A stretch of DNA of 64,000 nt from Tetramitus jugosus (Eukaryota > Heterolobosea > Eutetramitea > Acrasida > Vahlkampfiidae). A program made the position numbers and the translations under genes. This document shows positions 28,877 through 38,584 of this stretch, piece after piece. The notes beneath the pieces are model-generated. The model made no database searches. It worked only from the letters and a program-made list of their open reading frames with translations, and was not told where the DNA came from. The stretch spans positions 62,001 through 126,000 of the forward strand of contig OW569361.1 in NCBI GenBank assembly GCA_937625935.1, read 5' to 3'. Within the stretch, counting starts at the first letter, position 1. Each line of letters opens with the position of its first letter.

Positions 28877-29335
28877 TCAATAATCAAAAGAAAGAACCTC
28901 TTGCCACCATATTGCTGAGCATTGCTCTGGCGACATGGTCGACAATCTGTCAGTGTTGGTGTCTCGCTCATTCATCAGAGCAACCAACTTCGAATGCACC
29001 TTCTCATCTTCCTTTAGAGCCCTACACCAGTTGTACTTACCAATGAACCTTTGCCAGGTCTTCAATTCAACGCTCTCCTGCGTCAAAATCAGTTGGATCA
29101 TCAATGATAGATCCATCAAGTGCACTTCTCTGTGGTGTAAACACCCTTGACTTCACCTCCAAAAAAGAGATGATATTCGCTAAACTCTGACTCTTGGTAG
29201 GAACCAGAATGGACTTGGTGACATTGATGGGCAATCCTCGATCTTCGAGAGTGGCACTGACTTGGTTCGAACTTGAGATAATACTTGTTGCTTGTGACCT
29301 AGGAAGGGGAATTGCTTTTTCGCTCTCAAACGTGG
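28877..29335 (-). pseudogene. broken coding-like sequence between tRNA-Lys and ASCC3
   Basis: On the minus strand, about 29335-29070 reads a plausible protein (L-P-R-S-Q-A-T-S-I-I-S-S-S, G-L-P-I-N-V-T-K-S-I-L-V-P-T, F-L-E-V-K-S-R-V-F) that ends at a TGA. The other frame takes over through to the stop at 28877 (L-K-T-W-Q-R-F-I-G-K-Y-N-W-C-R-A, L-V-A-L-M-N-E-R-D-T-N). No intron of usable phase joins them. The upper part has no ATG and a stop just above it. It therefore looks like a 5'-truncated, frameshifted gene remnant, or a gene with an exon I cannot place. No family recognised. Confidence 0.35.
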
Positions 29336-29501
29336 TCGCATCTCTGGCTTGATGGTTCAGAACTCAGTTTTCCACAACTCAATCGCCAGCTTGACATTGA
29401 AAGTGCGAAACAACAAAATTTTTGATCTCACACACAACAGAAGCACAAAACCAAAAACAAACAAAAGAAATATCCATATCAAACCAAAAAAAAACGCCGG
29501 A

Positions 29502-32500
29502 ATGACGTCGACACATCAACAACCCAGACTGTCCTTTATGCTAAGGACACAACTGGGCAAAGAAAATGCCTACGAGTCAACCAACAAGCACTACATCCAA
29601 CTGTTTGACAAGATTGAACAAAAGAGACAGAGACTACAGGAGGAACAATTGGCTATTCATTCTCTCACTTGGCACTTTATCAAGCAAAGAATCTCAATCA
29701 AGCAAGAAAATGCAGTCATTGAACTGAACAATGGACGTGCCTATCTCAATGCACTGATTCAATCAGTGAGAGAATTGGGTGGTGGTATCGAAGAGAGAGA
29801 CGTACCAGTCGTTGCACGTCAATTCTACATTGCATGCACCAAGGATCAAGTCAAAAGAAAGCAATTGAGTGTTCAGAGAGTCACTGATGATCTCAGCAAG
29901 TTGTTCAACAGTAGAAAAATGAACAAGGTGAGTGTGCAGAAAGCTACGGAACATGCAAACAAGTTGGTTGCATGGGTTGATGAACATTCTACACCAGAAG
30001 GCAGAGCAATGAAGGACACTGTGGACGATGAGGACGAAAGTGGCTTCAACAATGAAAATATTGTGTTTTCAGAGGAGAGTTTTGCCAGTGAATACGGTGG
30101 AAATATTGTCATGAATCGATTGAAACCATTTTCCTATCGTGGTCTCAAGCGAAAAGCAGAGTTTTTGTACGCAAAATCAGTAGATGTTTTGTTGAGCCAA
30201 CATGCTGAAAAACAAAGGCAAAAACAGGATCAAGAGTTGAATGATGAGAAACGAACGAGTGAAGAATCATCTGCATCAAATGCCATCAATATTGGATGGT
30301 TGAAATCCGAGCTACAAAAGCTCTATGGCGGAAATGAACTGACAAATAACATTTTGGACATTTTGGACAAGAGTTCAAATGAATTTGAGATGCAGAGTCA
30401 ATTGTTTGAGGCTCTGGGAGAGAAGGGTATTTCATTGATGGAGCAATTGATCACGAATCGAAACTATTTGATCAAGGAGTATTACAACATGAAGTTGATG
30501 CAATCGGGACCAAGAACAAAGCGCACAGCACTCGATACTGCCATCTTCCAAACTCAATCCGAAAAGGAGCTGGAGAAGAAGATGAGAAAGGCATCGAGAA
30601 AGATTGGCAGACAAAAGAATACCAGAGATCAGTACGATGACACAGAGGACAAGATTAAGTGGCTAGAAGCTATCATCTTTCAAAAGAAGAAGATTTCGAG
30701 AGATGTACACAGTGGCGACAAGGCACGTGTTCTTCGGCTGACTGAAGATGATGTCTATGAAGAGAGGCGAGTCTCCGATCCTCTGCAACAACTCAAGAGA
30801 GTTGAATTCAAGGGATATGAGGAAGTGCATGTTCCACCTGCTTCATTGCCCAAGCACGATTTAAGACTCATTCCAGTGACAGAGTTCACCCCCATTGGAC
30901 AAAAAGCATTCAAGGGATTCCAGAATTTGAATCGTGTCCAATCTCATGTATTTCACACAGCATATAAGACAAACGAGAATATGCTTGTCTGTGCTCCAAC
31001 AGGTTGCGGTAAGACTAATATAGCCATGATGACCATGCTTCATGAAATTGAAAAACATTTCAGAGATGGTCTACTGAGAAGAGAAGAATTTAAAATGATT
31101 TACATTGCACCAATGAAGGCTCTGGCACAAGAAATGGTGGAGAGTTTCTCCAAACGTCTTGCGCCCCTTGGTGTTGTTGTACAAGAAATGACGGGAGACA
31201 TGCAGTTATCCAAGCGAGAAGTGCAAAGAACTCAGCTCATTGTCACTACACCCGAAAAGTGGGATGTTGTGACCAGAAAGGCGAGCGATCTATCGCTCAT
31301 TCAATTGGTTCGTCTCATTGTGATTGATGAGGTGCATTTGTTGAATGAAGATCGAGGTCCTGTAATCGAAACTATTGTTGCAAGAACCTTGAGACAAGTC
31401 GAGACAACACAGAGTATGATCAGAATTGTTGGTCTTTCTGCTACTCTACCTAATTATGAGGATGTTGCCGAATTTTTAAGAGTTAATCCACTGGTGGGAT
31501 TATACCACTTTGATAATTCGTTCCGTCCTGTACCACTTGCACAACAATTTATTGGAGTGACCAAAACAAACATGTTGGACAAGCTAAAATTGTACAATGA
31601 GATCTGTTATAAGAAGGTCGAAGAGTCCCTTGAGAATGGATATCAGGCAATGGTGTTCGTGCACTCAAGAAAAGAGACGGCAACCACAGCACGTGCTCTT
31701 TTTGAGACAGCTGTTACAGAAGGCATGACTCACCTCTTTGTGCCACAGGAAATGGAATCCTGGGCAGTCAAGGGAATTAAGAGCTCTACGAACAAAGAAT
31801 TGAAGGAATTGCTTGGCTTAGGATTTGGTATTCACAATGCTGGTATGCTTCGATCTGATAGAAATCTTGTTGAGAAGATGTTCAGTGCTGGATATCTCAG
31901 AGTTCTTGTTTGTACTGCTACCTTGGCCTGGGGTGTCAATTTACCTGCACACACTGTAGTTATTAAGGGAACCGAAGTGTACAATGCAAAGAAGGGTCAA
32001 ATGACTGAATTAGGAATGTTGGATGTCATGCAAATTTTCGGAAGAGCTGGCCGTCCACAGTTTGACACTTCTGGTGAAGGTATTATTATTACCACCCACC
32101 AACAATTACCAAGATATTTGGCACTATTGAACCATGCACTCCCAATTGAGAGTCAACTCAAATCCGAGTTGGCCAATCACTTGAATGCAGAAATTGTTCT
32201 TGGTACTGTATCAAATATTAGAGAGGCCACGCAGTGGCTGAAGTACACATATCTCTATTTGAGAATGTTGAAGAATCCAATGGCCTATGGTATTGATTCT
32301 GACTTGATGCGATTTGATAGACATTTGCATTCTGAAAGAGAAGAGTTGATTAAGTTAGCCGCAAAGCTCCTGGGTGAATCCAAAATGGCCATGTACGATG
32401 AGGCATCGGGATCATTGACGGCTACTGATCTCGGCAGAGTTGCATCTCATTACTATATTCATTATGAAACGATCCAAAATATTAATCGTTTGATTAACCC

Positions 32501-35500
32501 AAGAATGACCGAAGTAGAAATCTTGTATCTGATTTGTTCGTCAAAGGAATTCGAAAATGTGAAGGTCAGAGATGATGAAATTGATGAACTGCATGGCCTG
32601 ATGGACAATGCACCTGTAGAGGTTAAAGGGGGATTGGAGAATACAGCCGGAAAGGTCAACATTCTGCTCCAAAGTTACATTTCACACAAGGCAGTGAAAA
32701 GCTTCTCGTTGGTGTCTGATTGTTCCTATGTGGTTCAAAGTTTGGGCAGAATCGTCAGAGCATTGTTTGAAATTGCTATGAAACGTAGTTGGTCTCTCCT
32801 AGTGGACAAACTCCTGACTCTCTCAAAGTGCATTGAGAAGAGAATGTGGACATTTGATCATCCTTTGCGACAATTTGTAGGTCTTCCTTCATATATTTGT
32901 GCCAAACTCGAAGAGAAAAAAGCAACTCTTCAGCGTCTTCATGATATGGACGATAGTGAAATGTCTTCTCTCATCAATGTTCGCGGTTATGGATCAACTA
33001 TTCGAAAGTATTTGAATCAGTTCCCAACTTTAGAACTAACAACCCAGGTACAACCTATTACACACTCTGTTATCCGTATTCAATTGGTCATAACTCCAAC
33101 GTTTGAATGGAACGCCAAAGTTCATGGTGAAACTGAACCTTGGTGGATATGGATCGAGGATGAGAGCAGTGAGTATATTTATCACTCGGAATACTTTATT
33201 CTGAAACGAGCGGATGGAGAAGAGTCACAAACTTTAACATTTATTATTCCAATCAAGGAACCTCGCCCTACTCAGTACTACGTGAGAGCAGTCAGTGATC
33301 GATGGGTTGGAGCTGAGGCTATGGCCACGATACCTCTGAAGGATGTTGTCATGCCAGAAAATTATCCACCTCACACACCGTTGCTGCCTTTGACTCCCTT
33401 GAGAGTTTCTGCCCTTAAGAATCCCGAGTATGAACAGCTGTACAAAATTACGCACTTTAATCCTATCCAGACTCAAGTGTTCCATAATGTGTACAACACT
33501 GATAACAACATTCTCCTGGGTGCTCCGACAGGCAGTGGTAAGACTTTTGTGGCAGAGTTGGCAATGTATCGACTATTTAATGCACACCCTAAATCAAAGG
33601 TTGTCTACATTGCTCCTCTGAAGGCTCTTGTGCGTGAGAGAATGGTTGAATGGGAGCACAAGTTTGTCAAGACACTTAAAAAGACAATGGTAGAATTGAC
33701 CGGAGATTTCACACCTGATGTCAAACTGTTGAAGCAGGCTGATATTGTGATCACAACTCCTGAAAAATGGGATGGTATCAGCCGAAACTGGCAGAACAGA
33801 GGATATGTGAGAGATGTTGGATTAGTCATCATGGATGAGATTCATTTGCTCGGATCTGATCGTGGAGCCATTTTGGAAGTTATCGTTTCAAGAATGAGAT
33901 ATGTTTCTTGGACCACGAATCAACCAATTCGATTGGTTGGTTTGAGTACTGCCCTGGCAAATGCTCGAGATTTGGCTGATTGGTTGGGTATCGAGTCCCG
34001 AGGTTTATACAACTTTAGACCATCTGTTCGACCAGTTCCAATCACCGTGCATATCCAAGGATTCCCTGGACAGCATTATTGCCCTCGTATGGCCTCGATG
34101 AACAAGCCAACCTATCAAGCCATTTTGACACACTCCAGAAAGAAGCCTGTTCTTGTGTTTGTCTCATCAAGACGACAGACAAGACTCACAGCATCTGATT
34201 TGATTTCTTATTGTGCTGCAGATGAAAATCCAACACAATTTGTCAGGATGACAGAAGATGAGCTATATCTGACAACAAGCCGTGTGCAAGAGAGTGTGTT
34301 GAAGCACACATTGCAGTACGGTATTGGTGTGCATCATGCTGGTCTGTCTCCTTCAGACAAGGCTATTGTGGAAGAATTGTTCGTGTCAGAAAAGATTCAA
34401 GTCCTTGTTTGCACCAGTACCCTGGCTTGGGGTGTTAACTTCCCTGCGCATCTCGTTGTTATCAAGGGCACTGAGTTCTTTGATCCAAAGACCAAGCGTT
34501 ATGAAGATTTTGCCATTACTGATGTTTTGCAAATGATGGGTCGTGCGGGAAGACCACAGTTTGATAATGAGGGTAAAGCGGTCGTCCTAGTTCAGGACTC
34601 AAAGAAGAACTTTTACAAGAAGTTCCTTTATGAGCCATTCCCAGTCGAAAGTAGCTTGCAAAAGTGTCTGCATGATCACATTTGTGCGGAAATTGTTTCT
34701 GGCACCATCAAGAGCAGAAAGGATGCCATCGAGTATCTGACATGGACATTTATGTTTAGAAGATTGGTGCGCAATCCTTCATACTATGGATTGGAGGATT
34801 CATCGTTCGAAAGCCTGAACGGTTGGTTGTCTCAACTGTTGAACAATATTCTGTCTGATTTGACATTGGCTGGTTGTGTAAGTTGTCCAGATGAAAATCC
34901 AACCGCTACATCGCCTCTCGAGGCGACATCACTCGGTGTCATCAGTAGTTTCTACTACATGTCGTATGCTACTGCTGCCCACTTTGATAGAAAGGTCAGA
35001 GAGAACTCTAGCACTGAGCGCTTGTTGCAATTGCTCAGTGAAGCCAAAGAATTTGAAGAAATCCCAGTGAGACACAACGAAGACAAGTTGAACGCGACAC
35101 TTAAGGATCAACTCGAACTTCCACCATTTAACGACAATCTAGAGTCTCCGCACATTAAGACATTCCTTCTCTTGCAAGCACACTTTGGACAGGTGAAGAT
35201 GCCAATTGCGGATTATATTTCCGACTTGAAGACTGTTTTGGACTCTACCATCCGTATTATTCAGGCATATGTCGACATTGCTGCCGACAAGGGCTATTTG
35301 ACTGCTGTGTTGAATCTGATGGAACTCTTGCAAATGATTATGCAAGGCAGATGGTATCATGAATCTTCCTTGAAAGTGCTTCCGGGCATCAGAGATGACA
35401 CTATAGACTCCTTGGCTCGAAATGGTATTGAGTCCATTCCACAATTCCTTGCTCTATCCGACAAGGATGCCTCTGCACTATTGTCCAAGGCACATGTGGG

Positions 35501-35894
35501 ATCAAACCAAATCTCACGAATTTTGGAAGTCAAGCACAAGTTGCCAATCATGGATATGAAGATCAACGAGCTAGAATATAATCAAGAAGAAGGAACCATC
35601 ACTGTCAAGATCCATATTGATCGTCTGACAAAGAACAGAGGTCAAGCGTACACACCAAGCTATAGCAAGTTCAAAGATGAGGGATATTGGGTTGTGATTG
35701 GAGATTTGAGCTCTGGCGTGATCATGGACGACGGTTCCAAGTCTGGTGAGCTCTTGGCTCTCAAGAGAATCCGTATTGATCAAGCATTGGACACTGAGCT
35801 CGTCATTCCACTTGCAAAGGACAAGAACTTGACTCTATTCCTCATGAGTGATGCATACCTCGGTCTAGATCAACAAACTGATTTTGCTGTGTAA
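29502..35894 (+). CDS. ASCC3: ASCC3/Slh1 Ski2-like double-cassette RNA helicase
   Basis: Large helicase of the ASC-1/RQT complex, which splits stalled or collided ribosomes and, with AlkB homologues, helps alkylation repair. The 2130-residue protein has two helicase-Sec63 cassettes. Cassette 1: A-P-T-G-C-G-K-T, the DEVH box in V-I-D-E-V-H-L-L, then G-R-A-G-R-P. Cassette 2: A-P-T-G-S-G-K-T, M-D-E-I-H-L-L, G-R-A-G-R-P. Each is followed by a Sec63-like unit, the last ending in the family's M-S-D-x-Y-L-G-L-D-Q-Q. Residue choice (A-Y-x-T-N-E-N-M-L-x-C-A-P, E-V-H-V-P, Q-G-F-P-G-Q-H-Y-C-P-R-M-A-S-M-N-K-P) favours ASCC3/Slh1 over the spliceosomal paralogue Brr2. No introns. The frame is open upstream to 29349 but low complexity; ATG 29502 follows ACGCCGGA. 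Confidence 0.93.
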   Translation: MTSTHQQPRLSFMLRTQLGKENAYESTNKHYIQLFDKIEQKRQRLQEEQLAIHSLTWHFIKQRISIKQENAVIELNNGRAYLNALIQSVRELGGGIEERDVPVVARQFYIACTKDQVKRKQLSVQRVTDDLSKLFNSRKMNKVSVQKATEHANKLVAWVDEHSTPEGRAMKDTVDDEDESGFNNENIVFSEESFASEYGGNIVMNRLKPFSYRGLKRKAEFLYAKSVDVLLSQHAEKQRQKQDQELNDEKRTSEESSASNAINIGWLKSELQKLYGGNELTNNILDILDKSSNEFEMQSQLFEALGEKGISLMEQLITNRNYLIKEYYNMKLMQSGPRTKRTALDTAIFQTQSEKELEKKMRKASRKIGRQKNTRDQYDDTEDKIKWLEAIIFQKKKISRDVHSGDKARVLRLTEDDVYEERRVSDPLQQLKRVEFKGYEEVHVPPASLPKHDLRLIPVTEFTPIGQKAFKGFQNLNRVQSHVFHTAYKTNENMLVCAPTGCGKTNIAMMTMLHEIEKHFRDGLLRREEFKMIYIAPMKALAQEMVESFSKRLAPLGVVVQEMTGDMQLSKREVQRTQLIVTTPEKWDVVTRKASDLSLIQLVRLIVIDEVHLLNEDRGPVIETIVARTLRQVETTQSMIRIVGLSATLPNYEDVAEFLRVNPLVGLYHFDNSFRPVPLAQQFIGVTKTNMLDKLKLYNEICYKKVEESLENGYQAMVFVHSRKETATTARALFETAVTEGMTHLFVPQEMESWAVKGIKSSTNKELKELLGLGFGIHNAGMLRSDRNLVEKMFSAGYLRVLVCTATLAWGVNLPAHTVVIKGTEVYNAKKGQMTELGMLDVMQIFGRAGRPQFDTSGEGIIITTHQQLPRYLALLNHALPIESQLKSELANHLNAEIVLGTVSNIREATQWLKYTYLYLRMLKNPMAYGIDSDLMRFDRHLHSEREELIKLAAKLLGESKMAMYDEASGSLTATDLGRVASHYYIHYETIQNINRLINPRMTEVEILYLICSSKEFENVKVRDDEIDELHGLMDNAPVEVKGGLENTAGKVNILLQSYISHKAVKSFSLVSDCSYVVQSLGRIVRALFEIAMKRSWSLLVDKLLTLSKCIEKRMWTFDHPLRQFVGLPSYICAKLEEKKATLQRLHDMDDSEMSSLINVRGYGSTIRKYLNQFPTLELTTQVQPITHSVIRIQLVITPTFEWNAKVHGETEPWWIWIEDESSEYIYHSEYFILKRADGEESQTLTFIIPIKEPRPTQYYVRAVSDRWVGAEAMATIPLKDVVMPENYPPHTPLLPLTPLRVSALKNPEYEQLYKITHFNPIQTQVFHNVYNTDNNILLGAPTGSGKTFVAELAMYRLFNAHPKSKVVYIAPLKALVRERMVEWEHKFVKTLKKTMVELTGDFTPDVKLLKQADIVITTPEKWDGISRNWQNRGYVRDVGLVIMDEIHLLGSDRGAILEVIVSRMRYVSWTTNQPIRLVGLSTALANARDLADWLGIESRGLYNFRPSVRPVPITVHIQGFPGQHYCPRMASMNKPTYQAILTHSRKKPVLVFVSSRRQTRLTASDLISYCAADENPTQFVRMTEDELYLTTSRVQESVLKHTLQYGIGVHHAGLSPSDKAIVEELFVSEKIQVLVCTSTLAWGVNFPAHLVVIKGTEFFDPKTKRYEDFAITDVLQMMGRAGRPQFDNEGKAVVLVQDSKKNFYKKFLYEPFPVESSLQKCLHDHICAEIVSGTIKSRKDAIEYLTWTFMFRRLVRNPSYYGLEDSSFESLNGWLSQLLNNILSDLTLAGCVSCPDENPTATSPLEATSLGVISSFYYMSYATAAHFDRKVRENSSTERLLQLLSEAKEFEEIPVRHNEDKLNATLKDQLELPPFNDNLESPHIKTFLLLQAHFGQVKMPIADYISDLKTVLDSTIRIIQAYVDIAADKGYLTAVLNLMELLQMIMQGRWYHESSLKVLPGIRDDTIDSLARNGIESIPQFLALSDKDASALLSKAHVGSNQISRILEVKHKLPIMDMKINELEYNQEEGTITVKIHIDRLTKNRGQAYTPSYSKFKDEGYWVVIGDLSSGVIMDDGSKSGELLALKRIRIDQALDTELVIPLAKDKNLTLFLMSDAYLGLDQQTDFAV

Positions 35895-36036
35895 TAATAC
35901 ATCACAAATTTGTTTGGAATGTCGATTGACCAATAAAAACCACGTGCCAGTTTAGCGTAAAAGAATTTGCAAACACTTCAATATTTTTCCCGGCTGCTTC
36001 CTGCGGAAAATCTTTCCAAAAAACAAAACAAAAAAG

Positions 36037-37008
36037 ATGATGCGACGCACTCTCATTGCCAAAACTAGATGCACCATTCACCATGCTGCATTGTTGAGCA
36101 CTCAACAATCTGGACACCACCACCACAAGATCTCCTCCTCCTTCCGTCGACCACTCTTCTTTCAACAACTACAGCCATATCATCCCGAACCATTCCATTT
36201 TCAACAACAACAACAAACTACCAATAACAACAATGAAAGAGGCTCTTCATCTTCCTCTGCCAAGGATTTCAAGCTCTATTTTGGACCAACAAACGAACCA
36301 CTCACTGTCAACAACATTACTTCCATTAGACAATTGAGACAAAGAGCTGCTCAATGGCTCAACGTTGAAGACTTGAGCAAAATTCGTCTCGTTCAACTCC
36401 CAAGCAATCATCAGAACATGAATCGTGCTGCTCAACAACAACAACAACAACAACAACAGAAAGAACAAAAATCAGCAGCACCAGCACCACAATTGACCAA
36501 TGGTGAGAAACAATTGGCAGGATTGGTGAAACCAAGTGATTCTGCAATTTTGCACGACGATAGCAAAATGGAAGCTGAAGGGAACAATGTTCAAATTTTG
36601 GTCGAAATGCCAGTCAAGATTCGAAATCCGCTCTACGCCAACGATCCATTCGATCTTTATTTGCACGACGTGTATGATACACAGGATTTTTCAAGAGCGC
36701 TCGATTTGTATGGACCATGGAAACACAAGATGAAAATTGTAAAGTTTGCGTATCAGGAGGGGTATGGCCCTGATTACGCCGGCACGGAGAATGAGAACCC
36801 CCTGTCGCGTGTGCTCATTTCTCGTGATGAGACTGCGAAATCGATTCAGGAACGAGGAATGAACGCAAAGTTTATTGAAATGGCAGGCAAGGGCAAGAAT
36901 TTTGAGTTGGTTACGGTGCCAAACTCCAAGCGCAGAGCCCTCACGACTCTCCTTTTGTCTCTCGTACTTGGTTTGGACATTGTATTGTATTGCTACGTGT
37001 TGCCATAA
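36037..37008 (+). CDS. predicted mitochondrial tail-anchored protein, unknown function
   Basis: No family recognised. The 323-residue protein starts MMRRTLIAKTRC, a basic amphipathic stretch suited to mitochondrial import. Gln-rich (about 55-70 and 131-145) and Asn-rich runs follow. A conserved-looking core from about 185 to 300 (V-K-I-R-N-P-L-Y-A-N-D-P-F-D-L-Y, A-L-D-L-Y-G-P-W-K-H-K-M-K-I) precedes one C-terminal membrane segment (about 304-322, T-L-L-L-S-L-V-L-G-L-D-I-V-L-Y-C). A tail-anchored inner-membrane protein is likely, but this is inference. The ATG at 36037 is doubled (ATGATG). Confidence 0.65.
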   Translation: MMRRTLIAKTRCTIHHAALLSTQQSGHHHHKISSSFRRPLFFQQLQPYHPEPFHFQQQQQTTNNNNERGSSSSSAKDFKLYFGPTNEPLTVNNITSIRQLRQRAAQWLNVEDLSKIRLVQLPSNHQNMNRAAQQQQQQQQQKEQKSAAPAPQLTNGEKQLAGLVKPSDSAILHDDSKMEAEGNNVQILVEMPVKIRNPLYANDPFDLYLHDVYDTQDFSRALDLYGPWKHKMKIVKFAYQEGYGPDYAGTENENPLSRVLISRDETAKSIQERGMNAKFIEMAGKGKNFELVTVPNSKRRALTTLLLSLVLGLDIVLYCYVLP

Positions 37009-37178
37009 GGTGAATGACCATGCAAGCTGGTGATGGGAGCTCTATAATAAATTTCAACTTTTTGTATTACCCTAATTCTGTTTTTTGTATTCATGAAAAT
37101 TCGGCGGCAAAACTCGACACCAAAATCAGGCCAAACAAAAGAAAAGAGAAAACAACAACAAGAAGAAAAAACCAAAAA

Positions 37179-38543
37179 ATGCTAACAAGAAATTCGAGCA
37201 ATCATGGCATCTCAAAAAAGAGATCATCATCCTCACTGTTATCTCAATCATTGATGCGACAACAACAACAACATGAAGAAGAATCAGATGAAGACGAACA
37301 ACAACAACAACAACAAGAAAATGAAAACACTTTTGAATCATCAAATTCGCAGCACAACAATAGACCAACAATCGACGTATCCAAAATCATTCATTTCAGT
37401 ACCAGTAGTAATAACAACAATCACAACAATAACAATATTACCAACAACAACATGACAACAACAAACAATTCAACAACGAATACGTCGACTACAACCACCA
37501 CCACCACTACTACTACTACCAGTAGTGGAAGTAGTAGTAGTAGTTCAAGCAATTCTAAACCATTTCAAATTCCAGAAGCGTTCGGTATCATTGAATCTGA
37601 AGTGTATCGTTGCAGTCTTCCCACAAAAAGTGATCATTTTTCATTTTTGGAGACACTTGAATTGAAGAGCATCGTGTTTCTGTCTCAAGAAGTCCTAGAG
37701 AAATCATTTGTTCAATTCTGTGAAAAAAATCGAGTCAAATTGATCAATTTGGGCACCACTCTTGTTCAATATCCATCTGTTAGCAGCAGCAATAGTTGGA
37801 ATTTTATGGGTAATAGTGGAGCTTTTATCGATCGAGCGAATAATCATCGACATGCTCCAATTTATTCTTCTGCGACGACTGCTGCCATGACGACGAATGC
37901 CATGGCAACTACTTTGATGACAAATGGAGGTACTACTACCAAGAGTAGCACAAGTATGGTTGGATCAAAAAATGGTACTAATAATGTGAAGAGAAATGGT
38001 GGTGGTCATGGGTTAGTGGATGACTCATCATCCGTGTCTTCACACGTTTCTTGCACCTCGTGGAAACACTGTAGTGAACAATTGATAAAGGAGACGTTGG
38101 AGCTATTGTTGGACAAGAGAAATCATCCAATGATGATCATGTGTAGCTCTGGTGTTCATTTAACGGGTACGGTCGTCGGATGTTTGCGTAGATTGCAATC
38201 ATGGTCATTGACATCGATATTGGACGAGTATGAGAGCTTTGCTCATCACAAATCACGATATGTCGATCGTCAGTTCATTGAGTTGTTTGATACGGATTTG
38301 GTTTGTGTGCCGATTGATCCTTACATACCGCACTGGTTCATCGTACAAAAGGATATGATGAGATGTGAGTTGCAATATCTCAGTCGGAACAAGGTGATTG
38401 TCAAGAGCAGTCAGGTGCCCACATTTTCAAAAGATGATAAGCGTATGGCCTTCCAGGAATATTGGTTCTGCAGAGACGCCCCACTCATTAGTGCCAAATC
38501 TACTTTCACAAAACAGAGTGTCATTGAAGAAGAAGATGAGTAA
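37179..38543 (+). CDS. PFA-DSP (Siw14/Oca1) family protein lacking the catalytic Arg
   Basis: Belongs to the plant-and-fungi atypical dual-specificity phosphatase family, whose active members cleave inositol pyrophosphates. Residues 1-125 are Asn/Gln/Ser/Thr low complexity. The fold starts F-G-I-I-E-S-E-V-Y-R-C-S-L-P and F-S-F-L-E-T-L-E-L-K-S-I-V-F-L. After a Ser/Thr-rich insert comes the catalytic loop M-C-S-S-G-V-H-L-T-G-T-V-V-G-C-L-R-R. Cys322 is in place, but the Arg of the C-x5-R motif is Leu (about 328) and the His before Cys is Met. A normal C-terminus follows (D-E-Y-x-x-F-A-H-H-K, R-Q-F-I-E-L-F-D). Probably a pseudophosphatase. The ATG at 37179 (454 aa) follows AAAAAA; upstream in-frame sequence looks like leader. 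Confidence 0.85.
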   Translation: MLTRNSSNHGISKKRSSSSLLSQSLMRQQQQHEEESDEDEQQQQQQENENTFESSNSQHNNRPTIDVSKIIHFSTSSNNNNHNNNNITNNNMTTTNNSTTNTSTTTTTTTTTTTSSGSSSSSSSNSKPFQIPEAFGIIESEVYRCSLPTKSDHFSFLETLELKSIVFLSQEVLEKSFVQFCEKNRVKLINLGTTLVQYPSVSSSNSWNFMGNSGAFIDRANNHRHAPIYSSATTAAMTTNAMATTLMTNGGTTTKSSTSMVGSKNGTNNVKRNGGGHGLVDDSSSVSSHVSCTSWKHCSEQLIKETLELLLDKRNHPMMIMCSSGVHLTGTVVGCLRRLQSWSLTSILDEYESFAHHKSRYVDRQFIELFDTDLVCVPIDPYIPHWFIVQKDMMRCELQYLSRNKVIVKSSQVPTFSKDDKRMAFQEYWFCRDAPLISAKSTFTKQSVIEEEDE

Positions 38544-38584
38544 TAGTGGTACAGAGATATGTTTGAAACGAATACAAGTTGTAT

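Noticed and set aside
29502-35894. Assignment as spliceosomal helicase Brr2
   Set aside because: Both are double-cassette Ski2-like helicases, but sequence around the Walker A motifs, the Q-G-F-P-G-Q-H-Y-C-P-R-M-A-S-M stretch and the N-terminus fit ASCC3/Slh1 better.
37410-37560. AAC/ACA/ACT trinucleotide array resembling a tandem repeat locus
   Set aside because: It is the Asn/Thr/Ser low-complexity N-terminus of the PFA-DSP protein; no CRISPR-like spacing.
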